Assembly: GCA_024516155.1 (NCBI GenBank)
Contig: JAJJXM010000010.1
Span: 1 to 64,000 of the forward strand
DNA: 64,000 bases
From: Pyronema omphalodes
Lineage: Eukaryota; Ascomycota; Pezizomycetes; Pezizales; Pyronemataceae
Direction of reading: 5' to 3'
In this document: positions 52,084 through 61,074 of the stretch, piece after piece
Layout: the number at the start of each line of letters is the position of its first letter
How positions within the stretch are numbered: position 1 is the stretch's first letter
Program-made: the position numbers and the translations under genes
The notes under the pieces: generated by a model
The model's input: the letters and a program-made list of their open reading frames with translations, nothing else
Database searches by the model: none
What the model was told of the DNA's origin: nothing

Positions 52084-54289
52084 ATGGACTCGGAGGTAAT
52101 CCTCGACGGTATCACCAGGAAAGCCCCCAACAAACAGCACAGGAACCATGAACTGGAACCTGCTCAGCGAACAGATGGTCGAGTTTGGATACTCGCCATG
52201 AAGATCAACAGCCAGGGAGTCGAACTGGCAGCTGTGCTACAAAAGCTGAGGGAGGTGGAAAAGGTGGTAATGAAGAGCAATGCAAGAATCAGGAGGATCG
52301 AGGAGGAGTGCTTGGACAACATGCGGAAGCAGGTAGCTACTCTTCAACAACTGCTGAGGGGAAAGCAAAATATCACGAAGCAGTATGAGAGACGCTTCGG
52401 TCAACTGGCTGTCGAGGCGCAGCAAGTGAGCGAAACAAGGAGAGCTGAAAGCGAAAGACCCGCGGCGGGCAACGCCATGCCTCATTCGAAGTCCGAGGGG
52501 TCCCACGAACCCACAAACACAACACAGCCGAACATTCCCAAACCACTGACAAGGCGCAGTCATACGCTGAAGCTTCCAAAAACGAATGGCAGACACATGT
52601 CTCCAAATGACAAAAACGCCTCAGAAAGAAGCAACCCACGATATTCACGCCAGCAAAGAACCTGCGGCTCGAGGACAGAAGAATGATTTTCACACGACGG
52701 GTGGGAGCAAAACCAACTCCCGAACCGGACCGGGAAATGACGGCGGCAATCAACAATTGCCTTGTCTTGAAGAATGCCCCAGGATTGCACCGGATTGCCA
52801 AGGTCTTACGCAACGCCAAAGGCACGATTACAGCGTTAACGTGGCCACACGATGATGCCAGAACACTGATCCGCAAATACCGAACTAAAATTGTCAATGC
52901 TATGAGGGAAGTAGGCCATGGCATTATAGATGTGCAGCAGTTGGAGAAATGGGTGAAACTCAAGGTCCATGGTATCCCATTGAATCGCGTCATGGTTAAA
53001 GGAACACATAGAGTCCAGAAACTCCAGATTGAGATACAAGCTAATCATGAGGGCATTGAAGTGCTACCAGTGCTCAGATGGCTTGGTAATCGACAGAAGA
53101 TCAGAGCGAGGTATGGCACAGGGGGAATCCAAGCCTCATCCGCAGTTTTCATCGTCACGGGATCCAAGGCGGCTGAAACCTTAATCTCCAAAGGAGTGAA
53201 CATTGGTGGAGTCCTTTTCACAGTGGACCTTTTCAACGAACAAGGACCGGATAGCCAATGTGCAACGTGCCAGAAATAGGACAATATCCGGGAGAAATGC
53301 TCAACACCGACCAATTCCCGCTGCAGTTTTTGCGCAAAAAACTACTTCACGGCAGAACACAAATGTCAGCCACTGGGATGCTCTACCATCAAAGGAACCC
53401 TCTGCTTGCATAGCAAAAATGAGGCTAAGTGCGTGGATTGTGGTGATGCCCACCAAAGCAATGACAGTCGCTGTGAGCAAAAGAAAGAAGCTATTCATCA
53501 AGCAAAATCACAGAGGCAACTGAGTACCTGGCTAGAGTCTAGACATTGCGAGACCAGCGACACAAATATGGCAGAGGGGACATCAAGCAATGAACCAACT
53601 ATGGTCATAGAAAATTCTAATGAGAAACCAACAATGGTCAATGAAGAAGTCCCAATGGCACTTTGAAGGTTCCGAACAGAGAGTTTGAGGGACACGCTTG
53701 ACGGAGCAAGGGGAACAGGCCTAGGCAGGATTCCGGGAACCAAACAGGGATAAAGACCGAAGCACACGACGAATGGTCGGTGCATACAAGCAGGGACAAG
53801 GACAAGGAGAAGAGCGATGTTAATCGAGGAAAGGAAGAGAAGTCTAATTCCTAGGAAGGAGAGACAGGAGAAACACAAGACGTTCGATGGAGAACTCCAA
53901 CAACGGGAAGGCAAGCCTCCTTATGTACAGAAAGCGGCCAGCACTCTTGCTGAGCCGTCAACCAACATTGCGACATGATCTTTGTTTCCGTTCTCCATCA
54001 TTCAGCTAGCAACCTGCAACGCCACAGCTCTCCCGGCTCGTGGTGCGTCATCCATCATCAAATCAATCATCAAAGTCAATCATAAGCACGGCACGGCACA
54101 CAACCACAACACAACAACAACACAGCAACAACACAACAACAACAACAACACAACAACACAACGATCCGGCTCGCTAGCCGTGAGCCGTGCCAGGTACAAG
54201 ATATACCTCACCCAGTGGAAGCTGACATGTCCTCTTCTAGTCAGGACAGTCATGATATGCAGGAACTGGATACTTCAACCGATAATTGA
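52084..54289 (+). pseudogene. LINE-E ORF1, broken and split by a solo LTR
   Basis: From the ATG at 52084 there is a coiled-coil region (VELAAVLQKLREVEKVVMKS to VATLQQLLRGKQ). A frame change near 52683 leads to the RRM-like region (RNAKGTITALTWPHDDAR, WVKLKVHGIPLNRV). Zinc knuckles follow, with the first Cys pair kept (CATCQK) but a stop right after, then CSFCAKNYFTAEHKC and CVDCGDAHQSNDSRC in other frames. The LTR at 53656-54192 interrupts the acidic C-terminal tail. The last ~33 codons (VQDIPHPVEADM to LDTSTDN) and the TGA at 54287-54289 lie beyond it. The homologous LINE-D protein has the same layout. Confidence 0.82.
53656..54192 (-). repeat. Solo LTR of the Gyp2 family inside LINE-E
   Basis: It is bounded by TGGCAC and GTGCCA and related along its length to the Gyp2 LTR at 19699-20231, in the same (minus) sense. 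It carries a (CAA)n-type microsatellite (54110-54165) and the 9-base self-priming complement (53880-53888). No internal element sequence remains, as after LTR-LTR recombination. The flanking 5-mers (CCCAA, GGTAC) do not match, so no target duplication is visible. Confidence 0.8.
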
Positions 54290-54296
54290 TGACGAT

Positions 54297-55028
54297 ATGA
54301 TTAAAAGTATTACAATTGAACTGGCGAAAAAGTGGTGAGACTTTGACGGCTATAATGGAAAGTGGACATGAACTGGGTGCAGACTTAGTGATTGTCCAAG
54401 AAACACCAAGCTATCATGGATGGAGACATCCGGGATTTGACTCTCTTGGGGTGGATGGTGGAAGAGTGATGACAGGTGTCCGAAGAGACACAAAATGGAC
54501 CGCTAAACCAACACCTGACCAGGAACTGAGCTCAGGTGGTGATATACAGCTTCACGATATGCATCGAAGGAGGCAGCCTACTATACGAGTTATCAATGTG
54601 TATGATGGGATACGTCAGAGTGACAAACCACCACCAGCACGGGGTGCATTATGGGATTGCATAATCACAAATTCAACTATGCTTGCTGGAGACTTCAATG
54701 CACATAGTCCCTGCTGGAACCTGCAGTGCACAAAAGCCATTGACAATGGTTTCCTTGAAAACCTCATGGATACTCATGATCTTTGCTATGTCGGTGATGG
54801 TCAAGAAACCCACTGGCAACCAGGACAAAATAGACACAGTGTGATAGACCTAGTGTTCAGCACTCCAGAGCTTGAACCGCTCATCACAGCATACCAGCTG
54901 GATGATCCGGCCCATGCAACAATATCCGATCATGAGGCAATATGGTATTCAGTTGATACAGGACACCAAGAAGATGATTCAAGATTAACCACAAGAGGGT
55001 GGGCGGTGAAGGAATAGTTGGATAATGA
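54297..55028 (+). pseudogene. LINE-E ORF2, endonuclease part
   Basis: The ATG at 54297 gives MIKSITIE and then a lost base breaks the frame; from 54316 the endonuclease is readable to 55017. It has RKSGETLTAIMESG, VIVQETPSYHGWRHP, LAGDFNAHSPCWN, SVIDLVFSTPEL and ISDHEAIWYS, so the catalytic E, D, N, D and H are kept. At 55015-55017 a TAG replaces the Trp codon of LINE-D (WAVKEWLEDEE), a G-to-A change. LINE-D sits directly behind, and the gene resumes at 61075. Confidence 0.85.
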
Positions 55029-55068
55029 TTTGATTTGATTTGATTTGATTTTAATCATACACCGATCG

Positions 55069-55131
55069 AGGCCTCTAAGGCCTATGCGGGAGCTAAGTAT
55101 CCGTTTTTCCTGTCCTCGCGGTTTAAACCGC
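55069..55131 (-). other. LINE-D 3' UTR paired hairpins
   Basis: In element sense GCGGTT-TA-AACCGC (55131-55118) is followed 34 bases later by AGGCC-TTAGA-GGCCT (55083-55069), then the tail. Compared with LINE-C, the second stem pair changes from U-A to C-G, which keeps the pairing. Both loops also differ. Confidence 0.7.
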
Positions 55132-55399
55132 CTAACGAGGCAACCCCATCTCCTTGTCCCGAAACTCCCCAGTTAGAAAAAGTAGATATACGCAAAAGGC
55201 AAACACCAGCAAAAGCACAAATAAACAAAAACACTCTCGTACACAGTGTAGACAAACCCTGTACAGAAACTCATGCGTGACGCCAAACTTAAGCCCAGCA
55301 ACAACCGCCTTGCCGCACAAACACTAAAAGAATTCAGAGAAAAGAAAAAACAACCCCGCAATCTCGTGAATCCCCATCTCCAGGCCCACCAACCCCAGC

Positions 55400-58300
55400 C
55401 TACTCGTAACGCCTGCCAATCTCCGTGGCCGCTAAATACTCCAACAACACCTTCGTACAGCGATCGTCGCTGAACAGATCCACCGCTTTGAGCCTTGCTC
55501 GTGGTCTCCAGCTCCTGCCCTTAATGGCATCCACCTCTTTCTTCAGTACCGCGTACTCACGCTTCCAGCGGTGAACTCTCCGAACAGGTGTCCCCGAGTT
55601 TGTCGGACATTAGACGTGCACCACCAGCAGACGTCGGACTCTTTCTTTTTTACTCGAACGAGGTGGGTGCCGATAAGGGCATGTCCGGATGCAAGTTGGA
55701 GGAATACTGCGGAGCGGCGTTTAGGGAGAGAGCGGAGGGAATCACACAAGCCCCATGTTTTGGGGGGACGGAAAGAACGGCTGTCTTTAGCTCGTTGTGA
55801 TATCGATCGCTTGGTAATGTCGCGGCGAGTTTCAGTGGCTTTGCGGTTGAGGTGGGCGAGTGACACCTCATGGGGAACAAAGCACTCGGGGGCGTCGCAC
55901 CTCATCAGGGGCAGGGCAGTACACTGATGGCGGGTACCCAGTTTTGCTGCGGCGTCAGCTGCTTCGTTTTCTGTGATCCCGCAGTGACCTGGGACCCAGT
56001 GGAACTCGACGGAGATGTCGTTGTTCCGGCGCAGCCAGCGGACTTCGTCGGCGATCAGCCGAGTGATGGACTGTCCTGGGCCTGGTTCGTCGGACTCCAG
56101 ACGTCGGAGGGCTGCTTGGGCATCCGAAAAGATGGTGACGAGCGGGGGGGGTTTAAGGATGACCCTGTCAAGGAAGCGATTGTCCCAGAGTTCTTTGAGG
56201 GCACGGTACATTGCGAACAGCTCGGCGTCGAACACCTCTGTGTGACGGCCTAGGTAGTGGTGAGAGCTGGTGAGAACACCGTCGACGTATCTCACGAGGC
56301 CCGATCCGGTGCGGTCTTCCATGCGGGACCCATCTGTCCAAATGCATATGGAATCGAGGGTCCTCCAGTTTTTGGCGTAGGCTTCGGCTTCCGCTCGGGG
56401 GGCGATCGTGACGTTGCACCACTGACGATGGGGGTCGACGTGGTGGACAGGCTCAGCGGACGCAAAACCAGAACGGGTCACTGCGCGCTGGGTGAGGTTG
56501 CGGATGACCATGGCTGTCGGTGTGGGGCGATTGGGATCGGTGCTGACTGGCGGGAGCGGTCGAGTGATAAGCCGTGATCGGAATCGTGCTTCCCGACCTC
56601 GAACAATGGCTTCTGCTGGGCGAGTGGCTCCTTCAGCGAGAAGGAAGGCCAGAGGAGTCGTGCGCAGGCACCCCGTAACGGCGCGGGCCTGTTTGTTGAG
56701 CAGGAGCTGGAGACGAGAGAACCTACCGGCGTCTCGGGTGGGAAGTCGACGGGCAGCGTGGATTTCTGCTCCGTAAGTGGCCACGGATTGAACGACTGCT
56801 TGTTGGATGTTTGCAGTGCTGCCCGGGGGTAGACCCTGGGAGCGGCAGAGGCGAGCGAGGCGGGCGTGTTGCTGACGGGCCCTGGTGAGCCACTTCTGGT
56901 GGTGGTGGTTCAGGGTGAGCTTGGGATCCAGCCAGAACCCTAGCCAGCGAACGGCGGAGTCGTTGAACGGCACATTGTGGATGACGCCGTCGTAGTGGAT
57001 ATCGACGGTCAGCGAGTCGGGGTTTGGGTTGCCTCGTCGACGGGAGAATAAGATGGCCTCTGTTTTGTCGGTCTCGAATCGGACGGCGTTGCGACGGGCC
57101 CACAGCAGGCTTAACTGGGCGCACCGGGCGAGAGTGGAGGCGATTTTTGCTGCGTCATTGCCCTCTGCAATCCATGTGACGTCGTCAACGAAGGACAGTC
57201 CCACCGTGCGTGGCAGCTCTGACTCGATCTTATTAGCAAGATCGGCAATATATATCAGGAAAAGGACAGGGGAAACAGGGGAGCCTTGTGGGAGCCCCGT
57301 GTTTGTGTCCATTGCCGGCCCAGAGTCTCCTCCAATCGAGATTTCCACTTTGCGGTCCTCCAAGAAGCTCGCAACCCACCGGACGAGATCTCCATCTATG
57401 TGATATCGTCTCATCTTCTCAACCAAGCAGTAAGGATTAACCGTCGGGAAGGCACCTTTGATGTCCATCATCAGGGCTCCCGCGATTTTTCTCCTTTCCC
57501 ATGCTCCCTCCACCGCTTCTATCAGCACCGCCGCCGCGTCTACTGCCGACCTTCCTCTTCTGCCCCCAAACTGTCCGACATGAAAAGCCCCCTTTTTCTC
57601 CGCTTCCTCTGCCATCATCAGCGCCGCTACCTTTTCAACCAGTTTCCCCATGCAGCTCAAAAGGGAGATCACCCGGAAGCTTTTGGCTTTTGAGTATGAC
57701 GTCTTCCCAGGCTTGGGAATGCATACCCCTTTCGCTACCTTCCAGTCGTGAGGATGATAACCTAAACGGAGGCACTGGTTGACGACAGCGGTCACTCTAT
57801 CAGGGTCCCACCGCATGAGAGCCTTTATGATTGGCACTCCCAGGCTATCACTTCCCGGGGCCTTCAAATTGCTTTGCTGGTTAATTGCAGCAGCGACAAC
57901 TTCCTGCGTGACCCACGAGTGAGCCTCACCAGCAGGGCTTCTCGAGTGCCAACCTCCCTCGTACTCGTTGGGCGGTGGGAATGAGACATCGGCAAGCATG
58001 CGTCTCTTGTCCTCCTCCGTTTCCGCACGATTTCCCCGTTCGTCCTCGATGGTCCCCACCATCACAGACGCCCGCGGTCAGGTCGTACGGAGTACCGTCC
58101 AGACTGCATTGCCGTCCGCAGATTCTAGAAGAGAGCCCCAACAGCTCCTCTTTTCTTTCCTCTGGAGACGGAGATATGCATTCCGGCGTTCCTTCTCTTC
58201 CTCCGGAGTTGCACGTCCTGCCTTCACTGCTCGTCGAGTGCGACCATATGATTGGCGCGCTGACTTGATTTCGGTGCCCCACCACCGTTTCGAGCGAGCA

Positions 58301-59193
58301 GTGATGCGGATCTTGCGCGCATGTGCGTCCAAGAGTGCCGTCAAAGTCTCCCGTATCCAAACCACCTCTATCTCCACCTCTTCCTCCGAGCAACGACTGG
58401 AGAGTAGCGGTCTGCGTTCGCTTTGATGGCGATAATCCAACGCCGCTTTCTTCGCTCTCTCCTCGTCCTCAAGCCATTCCTTCACCGCCCACCCTCTCGT
58501 GGGTGAGTCATAGTCTTCCGGCACCGTTACCGATGTAACTTCCCAGACCAGGGCTTCGTTGTCGGAAGTGGTTGCGTGTTCCGGGTCTAGGAGGGTGTGG
58601 GCACTCACATACGGAGAGAGTTCCATTGTGGCGAGAACCAGGTCGATTAGGCTGTGGCGTTGTTGTCCCGTTTGTGAGTGAGTTTCCTCTCCATCTCCGA
58701 CGTAGCGGAGGTCATGCGCGTCCATCAGATCTTCGAGGAAGAGGTGGTGGATGGGTTGTGTGCAGTGGGGGTTCCACCTCGCGCTGTGCGCATTAAAATC
58801 TCCGGCGATGACGGTGTCACGAGTGATTATTCGTGACCATGCTATGTTCCGAGCTGGTCTGACGCCGTCGGATGCTCTAGGAGCATCGTAGACGTTGACC
58901 ACCCTTAGTTTTCGAAGTCCCCGACAAAGAATGTCCAGGACTTGAACGTCTCCTTCCCCTTCCGCTGCTAGTTCCTCCCGGGGGCGGACGGTCCAGACAG
59001 AGTCCTTGCGAACCCCAACCAACACCCTCTTTCCCCAGACGAAGTTGAACGCTGGGTGACGCCACCCTTGGAAGATCGGGGGTTCCTGGATTAGGACCAC
59101 GTCGCTCCCCAGCGTCACTCCGCTCTCCATTATGGCAGTTAGAGCCTCACCGCTCTTCCTGCAATTGTGCTGTAGAACCTGAATTGGTATCAT
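55400..59193 (-). pseudogene. LINE-D ORF2: endonuclease, RT, RNase H; two lesions
   Basis: The ATG at 59193 overlaps the ORF1 stop (ATGA). The endonuclease has VVLIQEPPIFQGWRHP, IAGDFNAHSARWN, SLIDLVLATMEL and TSDNEALVWEV; the last motif has Asn where His is usual in SDH, which may weaken catalysis. A single TGA (58080-58078) lies in the linker at codon 372. RT then runs unbroken: FRVISLLSCMGKLVEKVA, ALMMDIKGAFPTVN, GLPQGSPVSPVLFLIYIADL and the active site FVDD. RNase H has WTDGSRMEDRTG, VFDAELFAMYRALKE, FSDAQAALRRL and HWVPGHCGITENEAADAAAK. Near 55575 one base is missing, so the last ~60 codons (KKEVDAIKGRSWRPRARLKA to GRRYE) are in another frame, ending at TAG 55400. The total length is one base short of a multiple of three. 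Confidence 0.9.
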
Positions 59194-60806
59194 AATTCAG
59201 GTTCTGGGGGCACAACGGCATCTGTCCCCGTCTCGGAAGAGGAGGGGAGAACGGTGTCTTGCGTTGGAGCAAGGGTGGAGGAGGATTCGGGGACCTCATC
59301 GGATAGGTCCATGGCTGAGGCGTCGCCGGTATCGGAGGCTTGTTGTGAAGTATCGGGAGCGTTGGCGGAGGGGGCTGGCTCCTCGAGGGTTGGGCGGGTC
59401 ACGATTGCGGTGGGTGGAACCGTGCGCGGCATCCTGGCGAGGCGGGCAGCTGCCACCGCGGCCATACGATCGGGGCACAAGTGATCGCTTGCGTAGTGGC
59501 TGCCACCGCAGTTGGCACACTTCGGGGTAGGCAGGGTGTGTTTGCACGCTGTGCCTCAGGGTTTGGAGCAGTCGGAAAGGTCGCATGCGGGGTGGTTAGA
59601 GGTTGCATGGTGCTCTGCGCAGAAGACGCAGCGGAAAATCCTTGGTGTTGAACAGCGTTCGCGGATGTGGCCCCATTTGAGGCATCCGGAACACTGGCTG
59701 TCAGGCCCTTCGAAGACGTACATCTCCGCGCGGTGACGTCTGCTGCCCAGCAATACTCCTTTCGAGATCAGCATTTTCGCGGCGGCGGAGCTGCGTACGA
59801 AGAAGACGGCGGAGGAGCTCTGGATCTCGCCATTGGCATAGCGGGCTCGGACTGTCTCCGTTTTGCCTAACCACCGGATGTTGGGCAACACTTCCACACC
59901 AGCGTGGTTTGCTTGTACCTCGATTTGGAGGCGTTGGACGCCTTGACAGCCCTCACCCATGAAACGATCCAGCGGGACGCCGTGGACTTTCAGACATACC
60001 CAGCGGTCGAGTTCCTCAACTCCCGTAACCTCACTATCGACCTCACGCACGGCGTTGAGGATGTCCCCGCGGTACAGTCCTAAGGGGGTTGCGGCATCCA
60101 CACCGGGGACTGTTGTGGCGGTGATGGTGCCTTTGGCATTGCGGGCGACTTTTAGGATGCGGTGGAATTGGGGAGCGTTCTTGAACCACAAGCAGTTGTT
60201 GATGGCTGCTGTGAAAGCTTCATCCACTTGTTTTGACGCTGGTGCGGCTTCGCGACGTGTGAACACGATGCGGCGTACCTCAGTTGGGAGATTCTGGGCG
60301 GGAGCGTATGGATTTGCGGCCTTTTGTTGGAGCTTTTTGGAGCGAGGGGACTGGTGGGCGGTCCATTCCTGTGGGGGAGGCTGGGGGGGGAGGTGTACAC
60401 TGGATGCTGCTGCATATGTTTGCGCAGCGGTCGGTTGGACAGCCACCGGTGGGGGTTTGCGGGGGGCCGGGGCGGCGATGGGCGGCGCTCGGGGGACAGC
60501 GAGGGTCTTGAGGGCCCGCACCGCTTGAAGCTGGGCTTGGAGTTCACGATTTACGCTGTGGAGGTGGCGCACCTCGGATTCCAGCGCGGGGATGCGATCT
60601 TCCAGCTCCTCGAGGCGTAGTCCAAGGTTGCTGATGTAGTCAACATTTAGGATCGACGATATGCGGGCTACATCGTCAGAACGGCGTTCGCGGTGAGCGT
60701 GCGACGCGGTGTCTTCCTGGGTTCCTCCAGCGTTTGGTCTCTTGCGTGCTCCTTCCTGAGGAGGGGCAATGATGCGCATGGGGGTGGGGGAATGCGGGGA
60801 TTGCAT
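59190..60806 (-). pseudogene. LINE-D ORF1, gag-like protein; one TGA
   Basis: The ATG at 60806 gives MQSPHSPTPMRII; the frame spans 538 residues. A coiled coil lies near 55-100 (LGLRLEELEDRIPALESEVR, HLHSVNRELQAQLQAV), then a Pro/Ala linker. The RRM-like region is ~195-350 (RNAKGTITATTVPGVDAATP, WVCLKVHGVPLDRF, ASSAAAKMLISKG type segments). Zinc knuckles are CSGCLKWGHIRERC, CVFCAEHHATSNHPAC and CANCGGSHYASDHLC. A TGA at 59558-59556 falls between the second and third knuckle, where relatives have a basic or Gly codon after SxPK; it is best explained as CGA to TGA. The acidic tail (MDLSDEVPESSSTLAPTQDT) ends at TGA 59190-59192. ORF1 is expected to coat element RNA. Confidence 0.88.
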
Positions 60807-61074
60807 CTCGTGGCTCGAGACGCGAAGGGGGGTGGCGAAGATTTCTTCGTCGGTTTGGCTACGTACACCGAGGGGAGACTGCAGGCGGCCCCGGTTGGTG
60901 CGATCCTACGCGGGGAGGCGATATCCCCAAAGCGGGGCATGCCAGAGGGCCGTGGTGAGGCCAGGGCCGTGGGTGGGTGGGGCGGTGAGGCCGTGAGAAT
61001 TCTGTGCGATTTCCTAATCAGGAAATTTAAGCGAGAAAGTTGGCGTTGATTTAGCGCCGAAGTGGTGTGTTTTT

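Larger units (their letters stand above)
51912..55028 (+). mobile_element. LINE-E, left part (decayed)
   Basis: This is an older relative of LINE-D on the plus strand. This part holds ORF1, a solo LTR inserted near the ORF1 end, and the endonuclease part of ORF2. LINE-D then interrupts it; the target duplication ATAGTTGGATAATGA is at 55014-55028 and 61075-61089. The sequence looks richer in A and T and poorer in CpG than LINE-D. Confidence 0.85.
55029..61074 (-). mobile_element. LINE-D, nearly intact non-LTR retrotransposon
   Basis: The element is 6,046 bp on the minus strand, between copies of ATAGTTGGATAATGA. It has a 268-bp 5' UTR (61074-60807), ORF1, ORF2, a ~370-bp 3' UTR (55399-55029) and an (AAATC)n tail. 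The lesions are one TGA in each ORF and one lost base near the ORF2 end. It belongs to a different LINE family from A and B but has the same ORF1/EN/RT/RNase H plan. Confidence 0.93.

Noticed and set aside
58078..59558. UGA read as an amino acid in LINE-D
   Set aside because: Only two UGA codons occur, at poorly matched places, and UGA serves as the true stop of ORF1. Point mutation is more likely than recoding.
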